This document shows, in pieces, positions 8,951 through 17,297 of a stretch of DNA of 64,000 bases; the first letter of the stretch is position 1; each line of letters opens with the position of its first letter. Below the pieces are notes generated by a model. The model worked only from the letters and a program-made list of their open reading frames with translations, was not told the DNA's origin and made no database searches. A program made the translations under genes and the position numbers. The DNA comes from Enhygromyxa salina (GTDB lineage Bacteria > Myxococcota_A > Polyangia > Nannocystales > Nannocystaceae), in assembly GCF_000737335.2 (NCBI RefSeq), contig NZ_JMCC02000023.1, forward strand, positions 57,887 through 121,886, read 5' to 3'.

Positions 8951-11026
8951 TCACTTGCTCACCCGCGCACCGGACATTGCCTGCTGCACCGCCTGGCCAA
9001 GCTGCGCGAACCGAAACGGCTTGCCCAGAAACGCGCCGATCCCCAGATCCTCGAGGTCGCGCAGCGCCACGTTGCGCAGGTGGCCCGAGATCATGACGAC
9101 GGGGAGGTTTGGCGCGAGCTCTCGAAGCCTGCGCAGGCAGTCGGCGCCGCTGATCCTTGGCATGACCGTGTCGAGGATCACCAGGTCCAGCTCGCCGACG
9201 TGGCGCTCGATCAGCTCGAGGCCGGCGTGGCCATCGCTGGCCTCGAGCACCGTGCCGCCCTTGAGCGAGAAGAACGCAGCGAGCGTGCGGCGAACGCTGC
9301 GTTCGTCGTCGACGATCAACACCCGCAGGGCCTGGGTCAGCGTCGCGATCGGTTGGGAGGCCTGTCGCAGCGGTTCGGCCTGGTGAAACGGGAACAGCAG
9401 TCGAAACGTGGTGTGGGCCCCGAGCTCACTCGTGACCGAGATCGCGCCGCCGTGCGACTCCACGGTGCCGTAGACCATCGACAGACCCAGGCCGGTGCCG
9501 CGGCCGAATTCCTTGGTGGTGAAGAAGGGCTCGAAGATCTTGGCCTGCAGCGTCTCGTCCATGCCAATGCCCGTGTCACGGACCAGGATCTCGACGTAGG
9601 GCCCAGGCTCGAGGGCGAACGGCTCGGCCGCACAGGCGGCGGCGTCGAGGGTGATGGACTTGGTGACGATCTCGAGCACCCCCCCTCTCGACATGGCTTG
9701 GTTGGCGTTGATCCCCAGGTTCAGGAGCGCGTTTTGGATCTGGACCTTGTCGCCGCGAATCGTCGCTTGCTCGGCGTCGAGGCAGACCGAGATCTCGACC
9801 CGCTTGTCGACGCTGTGGTGCAAGATCGCGACCGCGTCGCGGATCGGCTCGTGAATGTCGATGACCGCGGTCATCGGTGCGTCGGTGCGGGAGAAGGCCA
9901 GCAGCTTGCGGGTGAGCTCCGCGGCTTGGCCCGCGGTGTCCAGGATCAGCTTGAGGTTGGTCGCGGGCGGGCTGTTGGGTGGGAACGAGGACTCGAGGCC
10001 GAGCAGCTCGGCGGCGCCCATGATCCCGTTGAGCATGTTGTTGAAGTCGTGGGCGATGCCGCCGCTGAGCTGACCGAGGGAGTCCATGCGCGCGGCGTGC
10101 TGGACCTGCATCTCGAGCCGACGTTGCTCGGTGACGTCGCGCAGCACGAACACAGCCAGTGGCTCGGTGTTCTCGTCGCGGGTAGGAGACACGACGATGT
10201 CGAGCAGGTGGGTGAGCCCTTGCGCGTCGGCGGTCTCGGCGTCGCCGAGCCGCGACGAGCGACCCTGGAGGATCGCGTTGTGTGCAGCGTCGCAGAGCCG
10301 CTCCCCGAGCACCGGGCCCATCAACGCAGCGAGCGGCGCGCCGAGCCTTGGTGCCGTCGCGCACAACGACGCGGCCGCGGCGTTCCAGTGGATGACCCCG
10401 CCCGCGGCGTCACACACGAGCACAGCGTCGGCGAGCGAGTCGAGGATCGTGCGCAGCTGGCCCTCGCTGCGGGCGAGTTCGGTCGTGCGCGCCTCGACCC
10501 TGAGCTCGAGCTCGTCGCGGGTGCGCTCGAGCTCGAGGTGCGCGGCCCGGAGCTGCGTGACGTCGTAGATCCAAAACAGGACGCAGTCGACGCCGGCCAG
10601 GCGAAGCGGCTCGAAGGTCAGCAGCGCCCAAATGAAGGCGTTGTCCTTGCGCCGCATCCGAGCGGGGCGATCGGGCAGCGGCTCCCCGCGCGTGTACGCG
10701 CCCACGAACTCCGCGCGCTCGGCGGGGTCGACCCACGAGTCGTTGGCATAGCGGACCTCGTCGATCTCGACCCCGAAGATCTGTGCGCAGCGCTCGTTCT
10801 GATAGACTACGAGCGAGTCGGAGATGCGCGAGATCCCGACGCCGACGGGGCTCGAATCGAGCATGAACTTGATGTGATCGGCGGTCAGGTCGACGTCGAA
10901 GAAGTGCTCGTTGACCCCGCGCAACGAGCCCAGCCGCGCCTCGCGAAAGGCGCGAAGCTCTTCCCGGAGCGTGGCGATCTCGCGCAGGAGCTCGACCCGC
11001 GTCGCTTCACCGGATGCCTCACGCAA
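8951..11026 (-). CDS. PAS hybrid histidine kinase with C-terminal receiver domain
   Basis: The 691-residue cytoplasmic sensor starts with a coiled-coil (RVELLREIATLREELRAFREAR). A PAS domain (~45-170), a second coiled-coil linker (LELERTRDELELRVEARTTEL) and a second PAS domain (~198-310) follow. The HisKA/HATPase core has phospho-acceptor GGIAHDFNN near 326, N box NLGINANQAM and G boxes DTGIGM and GTGLGLSMVYG. Residues ~570-685 are a receiver domain with acidic pocket VDDE, phospho-acceptor LDTVMP near 617 and the conserved Lys in GKPF. It likely runs an intramolecular phosphorelay. The start is the only plausible one before an in-frame stop and uses TTG at 11026. No membrane segment is present and the signal is unknown. 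No phosphotransfer or output gene is adjacent. Confidence 0.93.
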   Translation of the reverse strand: MREASGEATRVELLREIATLREELRAFREARLGSLRGVNEHFFDVDLTADHIKFMLDSSPVGVGISRISDSLVVYQNERCAQIFGVEIDEVRYANDSWVDPAERAEFVGAYTRGEPLPDRPARMRRKDNAFIWALLTFEPLRLAGVDCVLFWIYDVTQLRAAHLELERTRDELELRVEARTTELARSEGQLRTILDSLADAVLVCDAAGGVIHWNAAAASLCATAPRLGAPLAALMGPVLGERLCDAAHNAILQGRSSRLGDAETADAQGLTHLLDIVVSPTRDENTEPLAVFVLRDVTEQRRLEMQVQHAARMDSLGQLSGGIAHDFNNMLNGIMGAAELLGLESSFPPNSPPATNLKLILDTAGQAAELTRKLLAFSRTDAPMTAVIDIHEPIRDAVAILHHSVDKRVEISVCLDAEQATIRGDKVQIQNALLNLGINANQAMSRGGVLEIVTKSITLDAAACAAEPFALEPGPYVEILVRDTGIGMDETLQAKIFEPFFTTKEFGRGTGLGLSMVYGTVESHGGAISVTSELGAHTTFRLLFPFHQAEPLRQASQPIATLTQALRVLIVDDERSVRRTLAAFFSLKGGTVLEASDGHAGLELIERHVGELDLVILDTVMPRISGADCLRRLRELAPNLPVVMISGHLRNVALRDLEDLGIGAFLGKPFRFAQLGQAVQQAMSGARVSK

Positions 11027-11112
11027 GCCATGACGTTACATGCCAGGCGCAGGTCGCTTCAACCGGAACGAGCGCCGGGGTGGGCAAGTCATGACCCGCG
11101 CGAAATCGCCAG

Positions 11113-11311
11113 AGCCCTGCGAGTACGAGCCAGAGCCCCCTTCTAGCACGAGCGAGAGCCCCTGCGAGTACGAGCGAGAGCCCCTGCGAGTAGGAGCGAG
11201 AGCCCCTGCGAGTAGGAGCGAGAGCCCCTGCGAGTACGAGCCAGAGCCCCTGCGAGTACGGAGCCAGAGCCCCTGCGAGTACGGAGCCAGAGCCCCTGCG
11301 AGTACGAGCCA
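11113..11311. repeat. 22-23 bp tandem repeat array (about nine units)
   Basis: Units of the form cctgcgagtacgagcgagagcc are repeated head to tail with small changes (gtac/gtag, gagcg/gagcc, one-base insertions). The first and last flanks end in ccccttctag. Units abut directly with no spacers. The array lies just upstream of the histidine kinase gene start and runs straight into the dispersed repeat at 11312. Confidence 0.9.
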
Positions 11312-11431
11312 GAGCCCCCTTCTAGGGGGCCACACATGCGGATGTGAACAAACGGCCCCGAGGAGCGAAGCGACCAGACGCGTTAGCGGCTGCAGTCGGC
11401 GAGGGCTAAGGTCTCTGTGGGGGTCATGACT
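11312..11431 (+). repeat. dispersed repeat element, copy A
   Basis: The element begins with a GC hairpin (GCCCCC at 11314-11319, loop TTCTA, GGGGGC at 11325-11330). It continues with CCACACATGC, GAACAAAC and CCCGAGGAGCGAAGC, and ends in CTGTGGGGGTCATGACT. The same ordered blocks recur at 37866-38000 and 43651-44096. It is intergenic and has no coding potential. Confidence 0.8.
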
Positions 11432-11498
11432 TACCGGGGTCATGACCTACCGGGGTCATGACTTACCGGGGTCCATGACCTACCGGGGTCATGACTTG
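11420..11498 (+). repeat. 16-bp tandem repeat upstream of the lipoprotein gene
   Basis: Five units of ggggtcatgac(t/c)tacc, 16-17 bp each, grow out of the end of dispersed repeat copy A (its terminal GGGGGTCATGAC). Apparent start codons inside this repeat are not credible, which supports the downstream GTG 11568 as the start of the next gene. Confidence 0.88.
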
Positions 11499-11567
11499 AT
11501 GGGGATCACGTGGCGTTTCGTGTCTCTTTGGTCGCCTTGGACCCGGGATTTGCCTACGGTCGAGCGC

Positions 11568-12242
11568 GTGACCGCTCGAGCTTCGTCAACCCTGGCGCCG
11601 ATCTTGGCGCTGAACCTGCTGTGTTTGTCTGCGTGCGACAAGGACCAGGCCCAGGACCAGGCCAAAGACAAGGCCCGGGAGGTGGGCGAGCAGGCGTTGG
11701 ACAAGGCCCATGAGGTCGGGGTGCAAGCCAAGGACAAGGCCGGCGAGCTCGCTGACGACGCGCTCGACAAGGGCAAGCAGATGTGGACCGAGCGCAACGG
11801 CCAGCTCAGCGACGCGGCCACGGGGATCTTGGCCAAGGGCGCGCAGGTGAAGGGCGACGGGGTCGAGGCGCTGCTGCAGAAGGGCCAGCAGCTCGCCCCG
11901 GTCGCCATGGACGTGGCCAAGACGCTGCACGCGTCGGTCGACTCGGACGTCGACATCGAGCCGATCATCCAAAAGCTCGACGATGAGGACGCGCAGCGGC
12001 AGCTCGATCAGCGGATCGGTGACATGCCGCGGGTCGAGACGATCAATGGCGTCGACGTTGGGTTCAGGGACGTCAGCGCGTGGGACAGCGGCGGGCGCGA
12101 GAGCGAGTCTGCGTACTTGATCTTGTGGCGGGCCAACACGCACCTGATCGGGCTGGTGTATCGCTCGCGCCAGCGCATCCACATCGACAAGATGGTCGCC
12201 GAAGCACCACGCCTGGTCGGCTTGGCCCAAGGAGCGCTATGA
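11568..12242 (+). CDS. lipoprotein with amphipathic Lys/Asp/Ala repeat region
   Basis: The 224-residue product has a lipoprotein signal (hydrophobic ILALNLLCLSAC with the lipobox Cys). About 75 residues of Lys/Asp/Glu/Ala/Gln-rich helical repeat (KDQAQDQAKDKAREVGEQALDKAHEV) follow, similar in composition to LEA-type or YtxH/CsbD-like stress proteins. The C-terminal ~110 residues are globular (ETINGVDVGFRDVSAWDS, ESAYLILWRANTHLIGLVYRS) and are not recognised. GTG 11568 is chosen as the start because the upstream frame lies in tandem repeats and the signal peptide begins here. Its stop overlaps the ttcA start (ATGA), so the three genes 11568-13686 form an operon. Confidence 0.8.
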   Translation: MTARASSTLAPILALNLLCLSACDKDQAQDQAKDKAREVGEQALDKAHEVGVQAKDKAGELADDALDKGKQMWTERNGQLSDAATGILAKGAQVKGDGVEALLQKGQQLAPVAMDVAKTLHASVDSDVDIEPIIQKLDDEDAQRQLDQRIGDMPRVETINGVDVGFRDVSAWDSGGRESESAYLILWRANTHLIGLVYRSRQRIHIDKMVAEAPRLVGLAQGAL

Positions 12243-13099
12243 GCATCGCGGTCACCACCGCCGAGGACGACCGGGCCGCCAAGCTCGAGCGTCGCCTGCT
12301 GCGGCACATGTCGACGCTCAACCGGCGCTTCAACCTGATCGAGCCCGACGACAAGATCATGGTCGCGATCTCGGGCGGAAAAGACTCGTGGGCGCTACTG
12401 CACCTGCTGCGCGCGTACGAGCGGATGCTGCCGTTCTCGTTCGAGCTGGTCGCGGTCAACCTCGATCAGGGCCACCCCGGGTTCCCGGTCTCGGTCTTGC
12501 GCGAGCACCTCGAAGCGCACGGGTTCGCGCACCGCTTGGTCGCCCGTGACACCCACACCGTGGTCAAGGCCAACACCAAGGCTGGCAAGGCGTTTTGTTC
12601 GCTGTGCTCGCGGCTGCGGCGGGGGATCTTGTACGACGTCGCCGTCGAGCTCGGCGCGACCAAGATCGCCCTGGGCCATCACCGCGACGACGTGATCGAG
12701 ACCCTGCTGCTCAACGCATTTTATGCGGGGCAGCTCAAGGCGATGCCGGCCAAGCTGTACTCGGACGACGGGCGCAATGTGGTGATCCGGCCGCTGGCCA
12801 GCTGCGGCGAGGCAGAGATCGCCGCCTGGGCCCAGCTGCGCGGGTTCCCGATCGTGCCGTGTGATCTGTGCGGGTCGCAGCCCAACCTCAAGCGGCAGCA
12901 GATCAAGGGGCTGCTCGCAACGCTCGAGCAGGACAACCCGCTGCTGCGCAAGAACCTGCTCGCGGCGGTCGGCAACGTCAAACCCTCGCACTTGTGGGAT
13001 CCAGACCTGGGTCACGAAGCCGAAGCCGAAGACGAAGACGAAGGCGAGCAGGCTCCTCCCCACCCGAGCCTCGGGCTCACACAGCTGAGGATCAAATGA
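12239..13099 (+). CDS. ttcA: tRNA 2-thiocytidine biosynthesis protein TtcA
   Basis: The 286-residue PP-loop ATPase has SGGKDS at residues 45-50 and two iron-sulfur-binding CxxC motifs at 120-123 (CSLC) and 208-211 (CDLC). This arrangement is typical of TtcA, which adenylates cytidine 32 of tRNA and thiolates it using a labile [4Fe-4S] cluster. The family pattern LGHHRDDVIETLLLN is also present, as is the C-terminal EQDNPLLRKNLLAAVGNVKPSHL stretch. The ATG start overlaps the stop of the lipoprotein gene, and its own stop overlaps the next ATG, so translation is probably coupled. The C-terminus carries an extra acidic Glu/Asp run (EAEAEDEDEGE). Confidence 0.93.
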   Translation: MSIAVTTAEDDRAAKLERRLLRHMSTLNRRFNLIEPDDKIMVAISGGKDSWALLHLLRAYERMLPFSFELVAVNLDQGHPGFPVSVLREHLEAHGFAHRLVARDTHTVVKANTKAGKAFCSLCSRLRRGILYDVAVELGATKIALGHHRDDVIETLLLNAFYAGQLKAMPAKLYSDDGRNVVIRPLASCGEAEIAAWAQLRGFPIVPCDLCGSQPNLKRQQIKGLLATLEQDNPLLRKNLLAAVGNVKPSHLWDPDLGHEAEAEDEDEGEQAPPHPSLGLTQLRIK

Positions 13100-13686
13100 G
13101 CGAGTATTCGCGTCGGCGCCTGTTCGTGGCTGCGTTTGCGCTGGCGGGGGTCAGCGCGATCGGCTGTGGTGAGTCGTGCAGCTGCGAGGGTCCGCGGCCC
13201 GAGCCGGCTGACGTGACGATCTACGTCGTGCGTCACGCCGAGAAGCAGCAGCTGCCCGAAGACGCGCCCGAGGCCGCGCGCAAGGATCCGCCGCTCTCGC
13301 GCGAGGGGCAGCTGCGGGCCATGGGCCTGACCGAAGACGTGCCGGTCCGTGACATCGACGCGGTCTACGTGACCAAGACCAAGCGCAGCAAGGACACCGC
13401 CTCGGCCGTGGTCGCGCTCAACAGCGTCGAGCTGATCACCTACCCGCCGCAGGACACGGACGGGTTGGTCGAGCGGCTGCGCAGGCGCCACGGGCAGCAG
13501 GTGCTGGTGGTCGGGCACTCGAACACGATCCCGTTGCTGCTGAAGGGGCTCGGGGTGCCAGAGGCGGTGGAGATCGACGAGGCCCAGTACGGCGACATGT
13601 GGGTCGTCACGCTGCACGGCGAGACCGCGACGGTCGAGACCCGTCGGTTTGGCGAGTCGGTCGAGCGCTTCGATCCAGGCCGCTGA
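13096..13686 (+). CDS. histidine phosphatase superfamily lipoprotein
   Basis: The 196-residue protein has an RRR-containing N-terminus, a short hydrophobic segment (FVAAFALAGVSAIGC) and a lipobox Cys. It is probably exported as a lipoprotein, possibly by Tat (SRRRLF). The catalytic core begins with VVRHAEK, the phospho-histidine motif of the phosphoglycerate-mutase-like superfamily. The second catalytic His is in VVGHSNTIP, and an SREGQLRA motif lies between them. Such small SixA/GpmB-like enzymes remove phosphate from proteins or small molecules; the substrate is unknown. It starts on the stop of ttcA (ATGA overlap). The stop is about 70 bp before the next Ser/Thr kinase gene. Confidence 0.88.
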   Translation: MSEYSRRRLFVAAFALAGVSAIGCGESCSCEGPRPEPADVTIYVVRHAEKQQLPEDAPEAARKDPPLSREGQLRAMGLTEDVPVRDIDAVYVTKTKRSKDTASAVVALNSVELITYPPQDTDGLVERLRRRHGQQVLVVGHSNTIPLLLKGLGVPEAVEIDEAQYGDMWVVTLHGETATVETRRFGESVERFDPGR

Positions 13687-13753
13687 GGGCAGCGCTCTTG
13701 GCTCGCGCGGACCCGGAGTGGGGGTGCGCTATTGTGGCCGCCCCACCTCGAGC

Positions 13754-16700
13754 ATGGCCATGAGCCCAGACATCGCGCCGCGCGTGAACCCGCCGGACGC
13801 GTCGCCGCGATTCACGGCGGCCGGGCTTGGCACGCAGCCCCCCGAGCTCGGGCGCTACGTGCTGCTGCGCGAGCTTGGACGCGGCGCGATCGGGGTCGTG
13901 TACGCGGCCTATCACGAGGGCCTGGATCGCAAGCTGGCGATCAAGGTGCTCAACCGGGCCCGCGCGGGCCGGGCCGACCTCGAGGCCAGGCTGCGTCGCG
14001 AGGCGCGGGCGTTGGCCAAGCTCTCGCACCCAAACGTGGTCCAGGTCTACGACGTCGGCGACCTCGACGGGCGGGTGTTCGTGGTCATGGAATTCGTCGA
14101 GGGCCGCACGCTCGGCGAGTGGATGCGTGAGCCCCACTCGCTCGAAGAGATCCTCGCGATGTTCAGCGACGCGGGGCGCGGGCTCGCGGCGGCCCACGCC
14201 GCCGGGGTCGTGCATCGTGACTTCAAGCCCGACAACGTGATCGTTGGGGTCGATGGGCGACCGCGGGTGCTGGACTTTGGGCTCGCGCGGCCGCTCGAGC
14301 GTGGACTTGGCGGCATCGACGAGGCTGACCGCGATCCACTCCCAGCCAGCGCGTCACGTGCCGCGGGGTCGAGCCCGGTCAAGCCCGAGCCGAGCGAGCC
14401 GAGCGAGCCGGCAGTTGAGACGAACATCGACGACGGGACGCCCGACACCCTCGATAGCGATCCAGAGGAAGAGTTCGGTGTCACGCTGCGCACCGACCCC
14501 AACCACCGCGAGGGCCAGCTCGACGTGTTGACGCGGACGGGTGCGCGGATGGGCACGCCAGCGTACATGTCGCCCGAGCAGCTCATGGCCAAGCCAGTCG
14601 GGCCAAGCTCGGACCAGTTCAGCTTCTGCGTGGCGCTGCACGAGGCGCTGTATGGTCGGCGGCCCTACGCGGCCAAGAAGCTCGAGGAGCTGATCGTCCA
14701 AGTTCACGCGGGGGCGGTGATCGAGGCGCCCGCCGCCGTGACGCCCGCGAGCCCCGACTCGTCCCACGCCGAGCCGGCGGCGCCCGTGGTCCCAGCATGG
14801 TTGCGCGCGGTGATCTTGCGCGGACTCAGCCCCAACCCGGCGGATCGCTTTGCGTCGATGGACGCCCTGATCGAGGCGCTCGAGCCCCCGGCGCCGGTCC
14901 GCTCGCGCCGGGTGTGGGCGCTTGGGCTCGGCCTGGCCGCGGTCGTTGCGGTGGCGCTCGTGGCCGGGATCTTGGCGCCCGCGCGCGCGCCCGCGTGTCC
15001 AACCCTCGAGGCCGCGACGGCCGAGCTGTGGACACCCGAGCGCGCGCGCGAGCTCGCCAACGCGTTCACGCGCTCGGAGCTGGCCTACGCCGACGCGGCC
15101 TGGTCGATCGCCGAGGCGAGGCTCTCGACGTGGGCCCAGAGCTGGGCTGGCCAGCGCGTGGCCGCCTGCGAGGCCGCGCAGCTGCACCGAGGGGCGACCG
15201 CGAGCGAGCAACCAGACGCGTCGTCGAGCCAGCGGTCCAGCTTGGATCATCGTCGCGCGTGTCTCGATCGAGATCGCCGGGCGTTCGCGGCGTTGCTCGG
15301 TCAGCTGCGCGAGGCCGATCCCACCGTCATCGAGCATGCTGTCGAAGCCGCCGCGGCGCTGCCCGATCCGGCCCGCTGCGGTGACGCGGACCTGCTCGAC
15401 GTCGAGCTGCCGCCGCCGCCGGCCGCGGTCGCGGTCGAGGTCGCCGAGCTGCGCAGCCACCTCGCGGAGCTCGACACCCGCGGCAGCACGGGCCGCTGGG
15501 AGTCAGGTCTGGTGCTCGCACAGGCTGCGGTCGAGCAGGCCAAGGGGACCCGCTACGCGCCGCTGATCGCCGAGGCGCATGTCACCTATGGGCGCTTGCT
15601 CGCGCACTCGGGCGTGAGCTCGAGCGCCGACGCAGCGCTCGAGCAGCTGCAAGAGGCGCTCGACGAGGCCGATCGCAGCGGTCACCACGAGCTGGTCCCG
15701 ATCGCGGCCACGGAGCTGGTGTCGCTGTCGATCTACACCAAGCCCGATCCCGTGCGTGGCCGGCTGTGGGCTCGGCGTGCGCTGGCTGGACTCGACCGGC
15801 TCGAGGCCCGCGTCGGCTCGACCGAGCGTGCGCCCAACGGGGGTGGTCGGGCATTGCGGACCGGGCAGCTCGGCCACGCGCGCGCCCGCGGGCAGCTCGG
15901 CCACGCGCGCGCCCGCGGGAAGCTCGGCCACGCGCGCGCCCGCGGGATCTGGGCGCTCGGCAACCTCGAGCGACTCGACGGCGCCAACGAGCACGCCGAG
16001 CAGCACCTACGCGCGGCCCTCGAGCTGTTGGACACGCACGCTCCGGGTCATCCCGATCGCGGCGTGATGCTCAACGACCTCGGCAACGTGTTGGTCGCCC
16101 GAGGTGACCGCGCGGCGGCCCGCGTGATCTACGAGCAGGCCCTGGCCGCGAGCGTGCAGTCGTTTGGCGAAGGGCACCCGCGAGTCGCCAACGCCCACTA
16201 CAACCTCGCGCGGCTGGCCTATGAACAGGGCGAGCACGAGCGGGCCCGCGCGCAAGCCGATCTTGCGTACGTGATCTATGCGGCCGCCCGCGGAGCCGAG
16301 CATCGGGACGTCGGCGCGATCGAGCTGCTGCGCGCCGGGCTCGAGCTCGCCGCTGGCGAGGTCGAGCGGGCCCGCGCTCACGCGAGCAAGGCCAAGGTGA
16401 TCTACGAGCGCGAGCTTGGGCCCTCGAACCCCGACCGCGCCGAGCCGCATGAGATGCTGGGCAACGTCGCGTTCATGGCCGACGAGCTCGACCAAGCGAT
16501 CCTCCACTACCGCGCGTCGCTGGCGATCAAGCGTCGCGCCCTGCCGCCGGGGCACATCGGCCTCACGCCAACGGTGACCAACCTCGGGCTCGTGTACCTG
16601 AACCTCGGGGACCTCGACCAGGCGATCGTCGAGCTCGGCCAGGCCGTCGAGCTGCTCGAGGCTGGTGAAGCGGTCGACCCCGAGCTGCTGCGGGCCAACC

Positions 16701-16861
16701 GGGGCTACCTCGGCGACGTGCTGCTCATGCGCGGAGGGCCGGGTGATCACGCCCGCGCGGCGGCGGTGTTCGAGGCCGCGTTGGCTGGGTGCAGCGTGGA
16801 TCCGCAGACCTGCGAGGATCTGCAGAAGATGCGCGACCAAGCCACGGCCCAAATGCGCTAG
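13754..16861 (+). CDS. Ser/Thr protein kinase with TPR sensor region
   Basis: The product is 1035 residues. Residues 35-330 are a Hanks-type kinase (G-loop GRGAIGVVY, catalytic HRDFKPDN at 154-161, DFG at 174-176, GTPAYMSPEQ from 267). Between DFG and GTPAY there is an insertion of roughly 70 residues rich in Pro/Ser/Glu/Asp, absent from ordinary kinases and placed in the activation loop. A single membrane segment (VWALGLGLAAVVAVALVAGILA) sits near 384-407. The remaining ~600 residues are probably periplasmic and contain TPR-type helices (ANAHYNLARLAYEQGEHERARAQ, VTNLGLVYLNLGDLDQAI). This kinase-TM-TPR plan is common in myxobacteria and suggests peptide or protein sensing. ATG 13754 is used, and ATG 13760 is equally possible. 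An in-frame 27-bp repeat interrupts the TPR region. Confidence 0.93.
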   Translation: MAMSPDIAPRVNPPDASPRFTAAGLGTQPPELGRYVLLRELGRGAIGVVYAAYHEGLDRKLAIKVLNRARAGRADLEARLRREARALAKLSHPNVVQVYDVGDLDGRVFVVMEFVEGRTLGEWMREPHSLEEILAMFSDAGRGLAAAHAAGVVHRDFKPDNVIVGVDGRPRVLDFGLARPLERGLGGIDEADRDPLPASASRAAGSSPVKPEPSEPSEPAVETNIDDGTPDTLDSDPEEEFGVTLRTDPNHREGQLDVLTRTGARMGTPAYMSPEQLMAKPVGPSSDQFSFCVALHEALYGRRPYAAKKLEELIVQVHAGAVIEAPAAVTPASPDSSHAEPAAPVVPAWLRAVILRGLSPNPADRFASMDALIEALEPPAPVRSRRVWALGLGLAAVVAVALVAGILAPARAPACPTLEAATAELWTPERARELANAFTRSELAYADAAWSIAEARLSTWAQSWAGQRVAACEAAQLHRGATASEQPDASSSQRSSLDHRRACLDRDRRAFAALLGQLREADPTVIEHAVEAAAALPDPARCGDADLLDVELPPPPAAVAVEVAELRSHLAELDTRGSTGRWESGLVLAQAAVEQAKGTRYAPLIAEAHVTYGRLLAHSGVSSSADAALEQLQEALDEADRSGHHELVPIAATELVSLSIYTKPDPVRGRLWARRALAGLDRLEARVGSTERAPNGGGRALRTGQLGHARARGQLGHARARGKLGHARARGIWALGNLERLDGANEHAEQHLRAALELLDTHAPGHPDRGVMLNDLGNVLVARGDRAAARVIYEQALAASVQSFGEGHPRVANAHYNLARLAYEQGEHERARAQADLAYVIYAAARGAEHRDVGAIELLRAGLELAAGEVERARAHASKAKVIYERELGPSNPDRAEPHEMLGNVAFMADELDQAILHYRASLAIKRRALPPGHIGLTPTVTNLGLVYLNLGDLDQAIVELGQAVELLEAGEAVDPELLRANRGYLGDVLLMRGGPGDHARAAAVFEAALAGCSVDPQTCEDLQKMRDQATAQMR
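15864..15944 (+). repeat. in-frame 27-bp triplicate repeat in the TPR kinase gene
   Basis: Three consecutive, nearly identical 27-bp units (ggcagctcggccacgcgcgc then gcccgcg) encode QLGHARARG / QLGHARARG / KLGHARARG. The sequence is unlike the surrounding TPR helices and probably arose by slippage. Confidence 0.9.
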
Positions 16862-16889
16862 CGCGAGGGCGAAGCGGCGGTGTAGCTTC

Positions 16890-17195
16890 GAACACGTCGA
16901 GGACTTCTGGGGTGTCGCGCCGGGGCTGCTGAAGGTCATCGATGGCAGGCTCGTCAGCCAGTCGGAAGGTGACGTCTGGCGGTTCGTGGTCAAGCGCTCG
17001 AGCACTAGCGAAGGTCACGAGCACCCGCACTTTTTGTATAGCGAGTGCGGGACGGTCGAGTGCATGCCGACCCTCGAGCTACGCGCGGCCCCGGGCCAGC
17101 GAGTCCCTCGCGCGATCCGCAACTTCGACAGCGAAGTTCAGATCGAGGGCCTGTGTGACGACTGCGCCGACGCGGCCGACACCGCGTGTGGCTGA
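16890..17195 (+). pseudogene. truncated Fur-family paralogue (C-terminal metal domain only)
   Basis: From about 16935 to the stop at 17195 the translation closely follows the C-terminal half of the intact Fur-family protein at 19839-20318 (DVWRF, GHEHPHFL, SECGTVECMP, LELR, GQRVPR, EVQI, GLCDDCAD). The DNA-binding winged-helix half is absent and no start codon is convincing. One of the four structural Cys codons is Tyr (TAT at 17037-17039, TGC in the intact copy), giving HFLYSECG instead of HFLCSECG. Nucleotide similarity to the intact copy is high, so the duplication looks recent. It lies just upstream of a promoter bearing the proposed operator of the intact regulator. Confidence 0.8.
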
Positions 17196-17249
17196 GCCGC
17201 ACCTGCCGATCCAGGGGGGGCGAGGTGGCCCCGCTCGACGATCCGTAGG

Positions 17250-17264
17250 TGCAATTCGATTGCA
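17250..17264. promoter_or_regulatory. proposed Fur/Zur-type operator 1
   Basis: The site TGCAATTCGATTGCA is a perfect 6-bp inverted repeat with a 3-bp centre. It ends 33 bp before the methyltransferase ATG. The same core occurs at 19809 and 22797 in front of the other promoters of this cluster. Confidence 0.7.
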
Positions 17265-17297
17265 TGTGCAAAGTCGGCGCCCTACACTGCTCCGAGC

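Noticed and set aside
9080..11146. 688-codon plus-strand open frame antisense to the hybrid histidine kinase
   Set aside because: No protein-like motifs. The opposite frame encodes continuous PAS, HisKA, HATPase and receiver domains.
11113..11311. Possible CRISPR array
   Set aside because: The repeated units abut directly with no unique spacers and vary internally. No cas gene is present, so it is a plain tandem repeat.
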